A stretch of DNA of 64,000 nt. It comes from Sipunculus nudus. Lineage: Eukaryota > Annelida > Sipuncula > Golfingiida > Sipunculidae. The notes beneath the pieces were generated by a model. The model searched no databases and had not been told where the DNA came from. It saw only the letters and a program-made list of their open reading frames with translations. Position numbers and translations under genes: made by a program. Positions 9,952 through 19,029 of this stretch are shown here, piece after piece. Every line of letters begins with the position of its first letter. Position 1 is the stretch's first letter. Location: the NCBI GenBank assembly GCA_026874595.1, contig JAPPUL010000076.1, forward strand, positions 746,001 through 810,000, read 5' to 3'.

Positions 9952-11055
9952 CTACGAACTTGAAGAGCCTTCTACCTTAGGCGGAGCTACTTCGGGAGCA
10001 GTCTCCTCTTTTTGGGGAGCAGTTTCTTCTTTGGGAGCAGTCTCCTCTTTGGTAGAGGATTGATTTTGATTTTGATTGGCATTAATTTCGTTTTCTTCAT
10101 TATTTGTTTTAAGTTTTTGCGAGTTTGATTCAATTGTTTTTTGAAGGTTTTTTTGCATGTCATTATCTTTTTTCAGGTTATCTTCGATTACGTTTTCAAA
10201 TATTTTTATACTCTTTAACTTTTCAAGTTTTTCTATATACAAGAATTTTATTAAATTGGGGTATTCTTTTAGCAATTCACCATATAGTTTAAGGCGTTTT
10301 ATATCTTGCCCGGCAAGACTTTGCCTTCTCTTTTGAAGAAGCAGTAGTTTATTTGTCTCAAGTATGGTATTTCCTTCTTTTTGAAGCATTTGTTTTTGTA
10401 AACGCTTTGCTTCTTTTGCTATTTCTTTGTATAAGCTAAGATCGGGTGAAGCCTCATATGAGTGTAGTATTGCATTTTTGCTAAATTCAATATTTTCTTT
10501 TTTGTATTTATCTAAAAGACTTTGGTATAAAGATTGATTTGCGTTGTCTAAAATATTTTGGATATTTATGATATTTTCGTTGTCTTTGAGCTCTACATTA
10601 ATAGCTTTAAATACTAAATTTTTATCTAAGGTTTTTATTGAGTCTTTAATTTCCGTATATTTTTGGTCAAATGATATATTGTTTTTAATTAGGGTTAGTT
10701 GATATTTGGGTGTTAAGTTGTATGATAGAGATAGCTTATAGAGTATTTTGTATTCTAGTTTTACTTTATCCTTACCGAGTACACTAAGGCTAATATCAGG
10801 TAAGTTTATATTTATGTTTTCTGAGATTAGAGTTGGTTTTGTTTTGATTTTATGTTTAATAAATGCTTGAGAGTCAAAAAACCGCAATATCCGTTCGGGA
10901 AAAAAGTACTGCCCTGGTCCATAATTTTCATAATTACGAAATTTTGTTTTAATGTAATATTTAGTCTCATCTTCTACTATTAAAAGGCTTTCATAGTAGA
11001 AAAACGAGGCAAATAAGAGTGTTATAATAATTAAGAATGTTAAAAGTAACTTCAT
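9952..11055 (-). CDS. SPFH/HflC-like membrane protein
   Basis: An N-terminal transmembrane segment (residues 3-22) is followed by a region resembling HflC or prohibitin: VEDETKYYIKTKFRNY, then PGQYFFPE and SVLGKDKVKLEYKILY. HflC normally works with HflK to control the FtsH protease, but no hflK or ftsH is in the window. The C-terminal 60 residues are an extended Glu/Pro/Thr/Ala-rich tail with imperfect KEETAP repeats ending in four serines, which is not usual for HflC. The similarity is weak and the assignment is tentative. Confidence 0.5.
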   Translation of the reverse strand: MKLLLTFLIIITLLFASFFYYESLLIVEDETKYYIKTKFRNYENYGPGQYFFPERILRFFDSQAFIKHKIKTKPTLISENININLPDISLSVLGKDKVKLEYKILYKLSLSYNLTPKYQLTLIKNNISFDQKYTEIKDSIKTLDKNLVFKAINVELKDNENIINIQNILDNANQSLYQSLLDKYKKENIEFSKNAILHSYEASPDLSLYKEIAKEAKRLQKQMLQKEGNTILETNKLLLLQKRRQSLAGQDIKRLKLYGELLKEYPNLIKFLYIEKLEKLKSIKIFENVIEDNLKKDNDMQKNLQKTIESNSQKLKTNNEENEINANQNQNQSSTKEETAPKEETAPQKEETAPEVAPPKVEGSSSS

Positions 11056-11165
11056 ATTGGCTTTTTATCTTTAGTTTAATTTAAATTAACTTCTTAAAGC
11101 ATTTAAGGCAAGCAAAATGAAAAATAATACCATGAAGATAATATTAGCGTTATGAAATTTACTTA

Positions 11166-11765
11166 CTATAAATCTTTTATTTTATCTTTAAGGTTCTTTA
11201 TAGCAATGCCTCTATGGCTTATTTTATGTTTTTCTAAAGAACTTATTTGAGCAAAAGTTTTCTTGTACTGCGGGAGATAGAATATGGGGTCAAAGCCAAA
11301 GCCATTAGAGCCTTTGGGAGCAAGAGCAATTTGACCATAACAGCGTCCACTAGCATGAATATAGTTATCATGAGCAAAGTAAATTACAACAAAAGCCTCA
11401 TAGTAAGCCTGCCTATCATCGCCTTCAGGAATATTATGCATCTTATCAAGAATAAGGTTATTAATAGCAGTACTCCCAAGTTTCTTACCGTTTTTCGAGC
11501 CATACCTTGCAGAATGCACACCAGGCTGACCATTTAGCGCTTTTATAACTAAACCAGAGTCCTCCGAAAGTATAGGTCTTTTTAAGATAGAGTATACACA
11601 ACGAGCTTTAATTAAGGCGTTATCAAGGAAGGTAGAGCCAGTTTCTTTAATGTCCTTGGGTATATTATAAAAGCCTTTTATGTCTATTATGTTGTAATCA
11701 TAAAGAATCTCTCTAAACTCTTTAAGTTTGCCTTCATTACGAGATGCAAGAATAAGTTCTGTCAT
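11166..11765 (-). CDS. rdgB: XTP/dITP diphosphatase (RdgB/HAM1)
   Basis: This 199-residue protein should hydrolyse non-canonical purine triphosphates (XTP, dITP) so that they are not built into DNA. The signatures LILASRNEGKLKEF at the N-terminus, SEDSGLVIKALNGQPGVHSARY in the middle and GFGFDPIFYLP near the end are the standard family motifs in the right order. The length is normal. It lies downstream of the broken restriction-modification genes on the same strand. Confidence 0.93.
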   Translation of the reverse strand: MTELILASRNEGKLKEFREILYDYNIIDIKGFYNIPKDIKETGSTFLDNALIKARCVYSILKRPILSEDSGLVIKALNGQPGVHSARYGSKNGKKLGSTAINNLILDKMHNIPEGDDRQAYYEAFVVIYFAHDNYIHASGRCYGQIALAPKGSNGFGFDPIFYLPQYKKTFAQISSLEKHKISHRGIAIKNLKDKIKDL

Positions 11766-11771
11766 TATAAA

Positions 11772-12344
11772 TTACCTGTTCCATTTAATATGACCATTAA
11801 TTCCATGTTTTTCAAATATTTCAAGAATATCAGTGCAAAACCTAATCAGCTTTTTATTTTGTTCTGACTTTGATAGTTCATATAATTTGATAAACATCTT
11901 TTTGCCGGTTTCGGTTTGTTTTAAAGTTTTCTTTTGAAAATTGTGTTGAGCACAAAGGGTTTGTCCATTCTCTATTATAGCCTTACCTCCTAGTTCTCTA
12001 GGTTTAATATGATCAATGTGTAACTCAATACCATGTTCTTTCCCTTTCCCACAAATTACACATTTATAATTATCCTTTTTTAGAATTTGCTCTTTTTGTT
12101 TCTGGGTAAAATCTTCTAAAGATTTATGTTTAATAAATTTGGCTTCATACCTATATACACCTTTTTTAACTTTTATGAGAAAACCATTTTGATGTAGTTT
12201 TTTAATGGCTCTGTCTGGATCTCTAAAGACCTGCCTTGTCCTTTTGTGATATTCATTAATAACCTAATCAACGACCTCAGGATGTACTATATCTCTATTA
12301 GGATTGTTAATGTAAAATTCCTTTAATATATCTTCTTGTGTAAT
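11772..12344 (-). pseudogene. HNH endonuclease, broken by an in-frame TAG
   Basis: The frame encodes an HNH nuclease of about 190 residues. CVICGKG, LHIDHIKPRELGG and NGQTLCAQHN give the two zinc-binding CxxC-like pairs and the catalytic DH. A TAG at 12264-12266 interrupts it after 26 codons. The preceding codons (from an ATT at 12344 with GGAG seven bases before it) form a plausible N-terminus. It follows a DNA methyltransferase gene on the same strand directly, so it was probably the restriction partner of a type II system. With the methyltransferase also frameshifted, the pair looks inactive. A read error cannot be excluded from one sequence. Confidence 0.7.
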
Positions 12345-12355
12345 TTTTTTTACTC

Positions 12356-13107
12356 CTAAGATGATTTATTAAAACATTCGTTATAAATTCTATCTTTTGC
12401 TAATTTACAATATTCAATATCTTGTTCAATTCCAATGCCAAGCCGATTATTGTTTATACTTTCAATAATAGTTGTACCACTTCCTAAGAATGGGTCAAGA
12501 ACTATATCTTTAACAAAGCTAAACAATTTTATACATCTTCGTGGCAATTCTCTTGTGGTGCAGGATGCCCTATCCTCTTTTTACTTTCACCATTGAATTG
12601 CCATAGACCATTAGTCCATCCATAAACTCTTGTTTTTTTAATATCATTCTCTCCTTGATTTTTTCTTTTCCATTCATTTTTGTATAATACAACAATTAAT
12701 TCAACAGGTGCAATAACATATGGGGCAGAGGCTGAATTAAAACTCCCCCATGCTGTCCTTCTTGATATATTACCTTCGTTCCAAACTATTGTTGAATGAT
12801 ATCTCCAGCCAAGTTGCTTTGCAATGGTTGTTATATCAGCTCCAATACTTCTTTGTCCACCTTTATTTTTATCTAATGGAATATTTAAACACATCCTCCC
12901 ACTATCCATTGTCCAGTAAAATACATTACTCAACCATTGTTTTGTGAAGTCTAAATAATGACTATAAGACATATTGTCATTGTTATTGTTATATGCAATA
13001 TCAACATTATAAGGCGGTGATGTTATCGTTAAATTTATTGACTCTGCTTCTAATAACGTTCTATTAAGAGAATCACCTTCTATAATATTATAATCGTTTA
13101 TATTCAT
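12356..13107 (-). pseudogene. Type II DNA methyltransferase, frameshifted
   Basis: Two overlapping frames together make one beta-class adenine-N6 or cytosine-N4 methyltransferase. The first (13107-12529) holds motif IV, TSPPYN. The second (12547-12356) holds motif I, DPFLGSGTT. The break lies around 12530-12550, where one frame runs on into HPAPQENCHEDV and the other continues with the expected PRRCIKLFSF. A one-base loss would explain it. The HNH gene behind it also carries a stop, so the whole restriction-modification unit seems dead. The order IV before I fits the beta class. Confidence 0.75.
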
Positions 13108-13117
13108 AGCATTAATG

Positions 13118-14548
13118 TTAAGAAATTAAATTAAGAATAAAGTCTTTTAAATTTAAAAATGTATTTTTAGCAATGTCCTTATTTTTAGCTTCAACAAATA
13201 TACGAATAATAGGTTCAGTATTAGACATTCTGACTTGAAACCAATAGTCTTTGTAATCCATGCGAATACCGTCGATTAAAGAGCTTGAGAGTGCCTTGTC
13301 TTTATATTGTTTTTTTATGAGCTTATATAAGTTATCTAAATCAAAGTTATTATCTTCTATGTTATTATCTTCTATGTTATTAACTTCTATGTTATTAACT
13401 TCTACCTTTTCCTTTAAGAAATAATATGGATGGTATTGCTTTATAAGAGAGCTTATAGACGTTTTTTGCAAAGCCAAACTATTAAGGATCAAAACGATTG
13501 CAACTAGTGAGTCTCTGCATGGGTTTATGCTGGGGACAATAACGCCGCCATTCCCCTCACCGCCGATCTTACAATCATGTTTAATCATCATATCTAAAAC
13601 ATTAGCCTCACCAACAGCAGAACGAAATACTTTGACATTTTTGGAGATAGCTAAATCGTCGATCATACGAGAAGTTGATATATTGGTTGCAATATGCGTT
13701 TGTCCGTAGTTTTTAATAAAGTTATAAGCAGCCAAAACCAAAGTAAACTCCTCTCCAATAGCCAGTCCCTGATTTGAAACGATGGCTAAACGGTCAGCAT
13801 CAGGGTCTGTTGCAAAGCCTATATCACAATTATTTTTAATAACAAGCTCTTCTAAAAGGCTAAGATTTTGGGGTAAGGGCTCAGGCGGTCTTTGAAAGTT
13901 GGTATTTGTATTTTCATGTATATGAAAGAGTTTGCAGTTTAAGGTATCTTTAATTAGGGTAGATAGGATATAAGAGCCTGCAGAATTAACAGTGTCCAAA
14001 GCAACAGAGAAGTTAGATTTACGAATTAAGTTAATATCACAAAGGGATGTTACAGAGCTAATATGTTTAAGATAGGATGAGTTATCATGGGTTATATAGT
14101 TTGGATGCAAGTCCATACTAATATTCAAGTTTTTATTTTCAAGTTTGTTATAAGAATGCATAAGGCTTTGAAATTGGGTTTTATTAAAGAAAGTCCCAGA
14201 GTGGTTAACAAACTTAAAACCATTCCAATTATGCGGGTTATGACTTGCAGTAATTACAACACCGCCATCGAGCTTAAGGTTTCTAACACAAAAGAGTAGT
14301 GTTGGGGTAGGGATAATGCCAAAGTCGATAACCTTAATATGCAAGGATGCTAAAGTTTTTGCAAATAAGTTTTTGATATGCAGTCCGGACTCTCTTGCGT
14401 CATAAGCTATAGCTATGCGGGAGTTTTTCTTTTTGATGTAAGAATTTTTTAAAGCAAGAGCAAATCGAATAATGACCTTATCGTTTAAATCTTGTTTTAC
14501 AATGCCTCGAACCCCAGAAATGCTAGCAATAAAGTTATGCTTTGTCAA
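13118..14548 (-). CDS. Phosphoglucosamine/phosphomannomutase family enzyme
   Basis: This alpha-D-phosphohexomutase probably interconverts sugar 1- and 6-phosphates for cell-wall or glycan precursors. The active-site loop is ITASHNPHNWNGFK, with the phosphoserine in ASHNP. The metal loop is DPDADRLAIV, the sugar-binding loop GEGNGGVI, and the C-terminal phosphate loop RMSNTEPIIRI. SISGVRGIV near the N-terminus is the usual opening of the family, so I place the start at the TTG at 14548 rather than at an upstream codon that would add about 28 hydrophobic residues. GlmM and ManB cannot be separated safely. A 15-base repeat codes for a run of VNNIE-like units between domains 3 and 4. Confidence 0.8.
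   Translation of the reverse strand: MTKHNFIASISGVRGIVKQDLNDKVIIRFALALKNSYIKKKNSRIAIAYDARESGLHIKNLFAKTLASLHIKVIDFGIIPTPTLLFCVRNLKLDGGVVITASHNPHNWNGFKFVNHSGTFFNKTQFQSLMHSYNKLENKNLNISMDLHPNYITHDNSSYLKHISSVTSLCDINLIRKSNFSVALDTVNSAGSYILSTLIKDTLNCKLFHIHENTNTNFQRPPEPLPQNLSLLEELVIKNNCDIGFATDPDADRLAIVSNQGLAIGEEFTLVLAAYNFIKNYGQTHIATNISTSRMIDDLAISKNVKVFRSAVGEANVLDMMIKHDCKIGGEGNGGVIVPSINPCRDSLVAIVLILNSLALQKTSISSLIKQYHPYYFLKEKVEVNNIEVNNIEDNNIEDNNFDLDNLYKLIKKQYKDKALSSSLIDGIRMDYKDYWFQVRMSNTEPIIRIFVEAKNKDIAKNTFLNLKDFILNLIS
13346..13405. repeat. 15-bp tandem repeat, four copies, in frame
   Basis: Four copies of a 15-base unit (gttattatcttctat and gttattaacttctat forms) lie inside the phosphohexomutase gene. 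Because the unit is a multiple of three, copy-number change would lengthen a linker without breaking the frame. Confidence 0.9.
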
Positions 14549-14860
14549 AATGCAACCATAAATCAGTAAAAAAAACTCAGTAAAAAAAGATTTAGTAAAT
14601 AAGTTAAAAAAAGTAAGTTTTAAAAAAAGCAAGTTACTAAAAGAATATATATATATTAAAGTAGCTAAAAAGGATTAAATATCCAAATGTATAAGAAGCA
14701 AGATGCCTGTTGCTTAAGTAAGAGAATGAAAGGAGTTAATAAAGCGTAAGTAGAAGTTGACAAGAAGTAGCATTTTGGCTAATTTCTATTTTTGAAGAGG
14801 TTAAGAACACAGTAAAAGTTATAAATAAAATATTGGAAAAATATTGGAAATAGCAAAAAG

Positions 14861-14933
14861 AAAGTAGCTAAAGTAGCTAAAGTAGCGAATGAAAGAAATG
14901 AAAGAAATGAAAGAAATGAAAGAAATGAAAGAA
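14861..14933. repeat. Two adjacent 9-bp repeat tracts at a gene start
   Basis: Three copies of aaagtagct (the last ending in g) at 14861-14887 are followed by five copies of atgaaagaa at 14889-14933. The second tract adds in-frame ATG codons at the start of the lipoprotein gene. The first tract lies where its ribosome binding site should be. Confidence 0.9.
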
Positions 14934-16721
14934 ATGAAATTGAATATGAAATTATTGTTATATATGCAAATGGTAGTTATAGTAGGTTGCGCAGGAGAGC
15001 AGGCAAGGAAGGGGGTTTTGGAAGGTGAAGAAGTTTTAAGATCGGTTAAAGGAGTTTCTAAAGATAAGCTTTCAGATGGGCTTTCAGATGGAGAATATGA
15101 GATAAAATATTATTTAAACCCAAGTTATATTTTAAAAGAGAAGGGATATAAATTTTTAAAAGGTAGAAAGCTAAGAGTAAAAGATAAGGCGGGGGGCAGA
15201 AGTAAGGTTTTAGGAAGTGATTACTATAAGGTATATTATGGGAAAGGAGGTAAGATAAAGGGATTTGAAGAATACCGTCATCACACTTTGACAAGTCAAG
15301 CTTTATACAGGTATGAGGGTGAAAAAGTAAAGCGAGTGGATAAATATTTTAATGAGGGTAGGCTTTCGATGTCAGAGTATTATGGGGAGGGAGGATATGT
15401 AGAAAAACTTAAGAAATTCGCCAAGGGAGGAAAAACTACTTATGAGGGGTCTGTAATCTACACTAAATTGGGAAGGAAGGACATCTGGAGGGATTTGCGA
15501 GGGATAAGGCGATATGTGGTAGAATATGACAGAAGGGGACGGGTTAGAAATTATATATATTACAAATCGGGTCGAATTAACCTCAAGATAGAGTATAAGT
15601 ACGATAAAAATAATGTTTTATTAAGGCAAGAATATTATAATGTGGAGGGGAAAAAGACAAGGGAAGTAAGGTTTAAGTATAAAAAAACGGGTCATTTATT
15701 AAAAACGATTAGCTTTGAGAGTGCAGGGAAGGTAGAAAGATATTTTAATAAGTTTGGGTATGAGGTTCTAATTAAGGAGTATGTAGGCAATCGCTTAAGC
15801 TTGCGAGGGGAAGTAAGTTACGAGAAAGGAACTGATATAGGATATAAAGAGGGAGGATTAAGTAGGATAAAACATATAAAGTGGTATAAGCTAGATGGGC
15901 GGGATGTGAGAGTAATAAGAGAGAGGTATGAGGGGGTATGGGGAGAGGTTCTAAAGGAGATATGGTATGGGATTATGGGGGAGGAGAGGAAGCGGGTTGA
16001 GGTATTATATAAAGGTGGATATAGGAGTAGGGAGGAGTTATATGAGGGGAGGAGCTTGGTTTTGCGTAAGACATATGATGAGAAGGGTCGACTTAGTAAG
16101 GAGGAGCGGTATGGAGCTTTAGGGAAAGAGCTTTTGGGGTATGCATTATATAGTTATGACGGATCTGGTTTTTTGAAGATAAAAGATAATTATGTAGGAA
16201 AAAGACTTAAGAGCAAAGAAACCTACATATACGGTAAGTGGGGAGAATTGGTTATGACTATGGTGGAAGAGGGAGCTAAGAAGACATCTAGGTATTACGA
16301 ATATAATAAATCAGGAGACATTGTAGTTATAAAGATATTTGATGGAAATGATGAGTTAGTGAGAAGAGAATATATAGATAACAAAGGACGAAGATATAAG
16401 GTAGAAAGAGGGAAAGGAGTACTTGATAATGTAGTGGTATACAGGTATAAAGCTGAGAAGGTAGCCCAGGAGGAACATTACGATAGATATAAGAATCTGA
16501 CACGAATATTAACGTTTACGTATGGTAAAGGAGGAGAGTTAATAAGAGAGGATGGATTTGATGGTAAGCGACAATATTTGGGGTCAATACTGTATAGGTA
16601 TGACAAAGGGGGTAGGCTATTGTCAGAAGAGCGTACGAATCATTTAAAGGAAGTCTACGAGAGAGTATATTATGGGGAGGGGGGGGATATAAAGAGAGTA
16701 GAGAAGGTAGGGGGGAGATGA
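14889..16721 (+). CDS. Large repeat lipoprotein (MORN/YD-like repeats)
   Basis: After a run of MKE units the sequence reads as a lipoprotein signal, MKLLLYMQMVVIVGC, with the Cys as lipid site. The remaining 570 residues are built of repeated beta-hairpin units containing patterns such as YYGEGG, YDRRGRV, YKYDKNN and YSYDGSG. These resemble MORN-2 or YD repeats of surface or secreted proteins. The true start could be any of several in-frame ATGs in the nine-base repeat or the last ATG before the signal. The gene is purine-rich, with many AGG and GGG codons, like the pab genes. Its function is unknown. Confidence 0.65.
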   Translation: MKEMKEMKEMKEMKEMKLNMKLLLYMQMVVIVGCAGEQARKGVLEGEEVLRSVKGVSKDKLSDGLSDGEYEIKYYLNPSYILKEKGYKFLKGRKLRVKDKAGGRSKVLGSDYYKVYYGKGGKIKGFEEYRHHTLTSQALYRYEGEKVKRVDKYFNEGRLSMSEYYGEGGYVEKLKKFAKGGKTTYEGSVIYTKLGRKDIWRDLRGIRRYVVEYDRRGRVRNYIYYKSGRINLKIEYKYDKNNVLLRQEYYNVEGKKTREVRFKYKKTGHLLKTISFESAGKVERYFNKFGYEVLIKEYVGNRLSLRGEVSYEKGTDIGYKEGGLSRIKHIKWYKLDGRDVRVIRERYEGVWGEVLKEIWYGIMGEERKRVEVLYKGGYRSREELYEGRSLVLRKTYDEKGRLSKEERYGALGKELLGYALYSYDGSGFLKIKDNYVGKRLKSKETYIYGKWGELVMTMVEEGAKKTSRYYEYNKSGDIVVIKIFDGNDELVRREYIDNKGRRYKVERGKGVLDNVVVYRYKAEKVAQEEHYDRYKNLTRILTFTYGKGGELIREDGFDGKRQYLGSILYRYDKGGRLLSEERTNHLKEVYERVYYGEGGDIKRVEKVGGR

Positions 16722-16779
16722 GTGTAATAAATGAGATGAGTGTAATAAATAGAAAAGAGGTTTTAAATTAAGAGGAAAT

Positions 16780-17547
16780 ATGAGAAAAGGGATGTTAAAG
16801 AGCAAAGAAGATATAGAGAAGATAAGCTATAGCTGTCGTGTACTTGGAGGGATATTGTATAGGTTGCGAGAGATGATAGAGCCAGGAATAAGCTTACTAG
16901 AGATAGATAAGTACGTAGAGGAGGAGATATTGAAAGGAGGCGGGGTGCCGTCATTTAAGGGATTTCATGGATTTCCGAATGCATCGTGTATATCAGTAAA
17001 TGAGGATGTGATACACGGTATACCGACAAAGTATAAGCTTTGTGAAGGAGACATAGTGGGAGTAGACATAGGAATGAACTACAATGGGGGTTACGGAGAC
17101 ACAGCGTATACCTACGCAGTAGGAGAGATATCGGATGAAAAACGTAATATTTTAGAAGTTACAGAGGCCTCATTATATAAAGGAATAGAGAAGGCACTAG
17201 ATGGGAATAGGGTAGGGGACATATCAAGCGCGATAGAAACGTATGTTAGGAGCTATAAATATAGCTTAGTACGTGAATATTGCGGACATGGGGTAGGCCA
17301 TGCGGTATGGGAGGAGCCTTCAATACCGAACATAGGCAAAGCAGGGTATGGGGAACGACTTCGTGGAGGTATGGTTGTAGCGATAGAGCCGATGGTGAAT
17401 CTTGGAGGGCCTGAAATATTTATCCAAAAGGATGGTTGGACGGTAACAACAAAAGATAAGAAGAGCTCAGCACATTTTGAACATACGATATGGATAAAAG
17501 ATGACGGAACAAATGAGGTATTGACAGCTCAAAATGGAGATAAGTAG
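16780..17547 (+). CDS. map: Methionine aminopeptidase, type I
   Basis: This enzyme removes the initiator methionine from new proteins. The type Ia layout is clear over 255 residues: FPNASCISVNEDVIHGIP, then metal ligands in GVDIGMNYNGGYGDTAYT, YCGHGVGHAVWEEP, AIEPMVNLG and SAHFEHTIWI. Length and order are normal. AAGAGGA about four bases before the ATG is a plausible ribosome binding site. It is followed after 135 bases by the tRNA cluster, which has its own promoter. Confidence 0.95.
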   Translation: MRKGMLKSKEDIEKISYSCRVLGGILYRLREMIEPGISLLEIDKYVEEEILKGGGVPSFKGFHGFPNASCISVNEDVIHGIPTKYKLCEGDIVGVDIGMNYNGGYGDTAYTYAVGEISDEKRNILEVTEASLYKGIEKALDGNRVGDISSAIETYVRSYKYSLVREYCGHGVGHAVWEEPSIPNIGKAGYGERLRGGMVVAIEPMVNLGGPEIFIQKDGWTVTTKDKKSSAHFEHTIWIKDDGTNEVLTAQNGDK

Positions 17548-17614
17548 CTTTATAAAGAGCGTAAAAATATGCTTTAAGAATGGATTTAGGGTGAGATAAT
17601 AATTATATAATAGA

Positions 17615-17642
17615 TTGACTTTATAAGAGAAAATGGTATATT
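17615..17642 (+). promoter_or_regulatory. Sigma70-type promoter of the tRNA cluster
   Basis: ttgact and tatatt are separated by 16 bases and end 40 bases before the first tRNA. Both boxes are near consensus, and no other promoter is needed for the closely packed tRNAs. Confidence 0.65.
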
Positions 17643-17682
17643 AAAAGACTCAATATAAAGGTATAGGGTATAACAGTTTGCA

Positions 17683-17755
17683 CGGGGTGTAGCTCAGTTG
17701 GTAGAGTGCTGGTTTTGGGAACCAGATGTCGGAGGTTCAAGTCCTCTCACCCCGA
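17683..17755 (+). tRNA. tRNA-Pro (TGG)
   Basis: The sequence folds as a cloverleaf with acceptor arms CGGGGTG and CACCCCG. The anticodon stem is CTGGT/ACCAG and the loop holds TGG. The T-loop GGTTCAAGTCC is standard. The 3' CCA is not encoded. Confidence 0.95.
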
Positions 17756-17762
17756 AGTTATG

Positions 17763-17836
17763 GGGTCGATAGCTCAACTGGATAGAGCAACAGCCTTCTA
17801 AGCTGTAGGTTGCAGGTTCAAGTCCTGCTCGACTCG
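17763..17836 (+). tRNA. tRNA-Arg (TCT)
   Basis: The acceptor arms GGGTCGA and TCGACTC pair with one G-T wobble. The anticodon stem ACAGC/GCTGT encloses CTTCTAA, giving TCT. This anticodon reads AGA and AGG, which are heavily used in the window. CCA is not encoded. Confidence 0.95.
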
Positions 17837-17855
17837 ATTAGCTTAAAGATATTAT

Positions 17856-17930
17856 GGCGGGTGTAGTTCAATTGGTTAGAGCATCAGATTGTGGTTCTGA
17901 AAGTTGTGGGTTCAAGTCCCATCACTCGCC
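17856..17930 (+). tRNA. tRNA-His (GTG)
   Basis: The acceptor arms GCGGGTG and CACTCGC pair. The loop TTGTGGT within TCAGA/TCTGA gives GTG. A G just before the acceptor faces a C discriminator, the extra G(-1):C73 identity pair of tRNA-His. Confidence 0.95.
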
Positions 17931-17933
17931 CGT

Positions 17934-18007
17934 GCGTTCGTGGCTCAACTGGATAGAGCATCTGACTTCGGATCAGAGGGTTGAGGGTTCAAGTCCTTCC
18001 GAACGCG
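17934..18007 (+). tRNA. tRNA-Arg (TCG)
   Basis: The acceptor arms GCGTTCG and CGAACGC pair fully. The loop CTTCGGA within TCTGA/TCAGA gives anticodon TCG. It starts three bases after tRNA-His ends, so the cluster is one transcript. Confidence 0.95.
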
Positions 18008-18026
18008 AGATTAAAAGAAATCACTT

Positions 18027-18099
18027 GGGCCGTTAGCTCAGCTGGTAGAGCAACTGACTCTTAATCAGTTTGTCGCAGGTTCGATCCCTGCACGGCTCA
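18027..18099 (+). tRNA. tRNA-Lys (CTT)
   Basis: The acceptor arms GGGCCGT and ACGGCTC pair with one wobble. The loop CTCTTAA within ACTGA/TCAGT gives CTT. It is the last of the five tRNAs. Confidence 0.95.
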
Positions 18100-18247
18100 A
18101 AAAGTTATTATAAGCTAAACAGTTGTAAATTCATTATATTCTTTGATTTAAAAATGTATCATATTATGGTATCTTATTTAGGTATCTTATATGGAGGCTA
18201 TTTTCTTAATTTTTTTTTTTTAAGAAGATATAGGGAAAGGAGATTAA

Positions 18248-18628
18248 AGAGTATGTGAAGAGCAAGCGGATGAACTGTGTGAGGAATGCGGACGGGTTAT
18301 GGTAAAAAGACATGGACGATATGGCTATTTTCTGGGGTGCACGGGTTTTCCTGAATGTAGGAATACGAAGTCGGTGCCAAGATATAGTGGGACTGTAAGA
18401 AGAGATAGTAAAATCCCAAGGAGAAAAAGCTCAGGTTTCGTAAGAACTAACCTAAGACGAGCCGCTGGCCGTGCTAGTTATTCTCTCTTTAAGGTTAGAA
18501 TCCCAAATAAAGGCTCAGGTTTCGTAAGAACTAACCTAAGACATGCTACTGGACGCGCTAGCTACGCCCTCTTTATGGTTTTAATCAGTGTCATTCTGTT
18601 TATTATTTTTGCATTGCTTCTTGGATAG
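18248..18628 (+). pseudogene. Topoisomerase I zinc-ribbon remnant with a duplicated tail
   Basis: The frame opens after a TAA at 18245 with no convincing start. It encodes CEECGRVMVKRHGRYGYF followed by GCTGFPECRNTK, the C4 zinc ribbon found at the C-terminus of DNA topoisomerase I. No topoisomerase core precedes it, so it is a remnant or a rearranged fragment. Behind it, a unit of about 28 residues, SGFVRTNLR followed by GRASY, occurs twice (84-base offset, with 28 identical bases starting at 18430 and 18514). The frame ends in a hydrophobic segment, so the original C-terminus has been replaced. A short zinc-ribbon protein starting at the ATG at 18299 would lose one Cys pair. Confidence 0.5.
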
Positions 18629-18646
18629 TAGTCTCCTTTCATTTAG

Positions 18647-18667
18647 GTTATAGTACCTTGTCATTAG
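18647..18667 (+). repeat. Orphan half of a type II-C CRISPR repeat, degenerate
   Basis: gttatagtaccttgtcatt matches the first 19 bases of the II-C repeat at 17 positions, in the same orientation as the array 6.6 kb away. A further cctttcattt fragment lies just upstream at about 18635. No second full repeat follows, so this is a relic or a stand-alone element. Confidence 0.5.
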
Positions 18668-19029
18668 CGTATATATTAATTTTGTCTAGTCAGCTCCTAA
18701 GTTTTAAAATACTTGCTGATATGTGCTGCTAAAAACTCATTTAATAGTATTATAGGAATAGCTACCATGCTATTCTACTCTTACTGTAAAATAAAATCAT
18801 TTAAATCAAATTCGTCGATAATACGTCCTTCAGTACGAAGGTCTAAATAAGAAATTTTTAGCTTAGTGAAGTTATATGGCTTGTGATAATCACATATGAA
18901 GCTATATTCCTGTTTTTTACTTGGCGCAAAAGAACTAATACTCTTTTTAATTCTATTTTATTGTATCCTTTTATCTGGAGGTTATATGCAAGTCAAGCTA
19001 AGAGATATGCGGGTAAAAAATGATAGGGG
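18668..19029. other. Non-coding stretch without recognised elements
   Basis: About 360 bases of AT-rich sequence with only short frames and no tRNA or repeat structure that I can support. It separates the orphan II-C repeat from the promoter of the small ORF. Confidence 0.5.

Noticed and set aside
17854-18258. Frames overlapping the tRNA genes
   Set aside because: They run through tRNA-His, Arg and Lys sequences and show no protein features.
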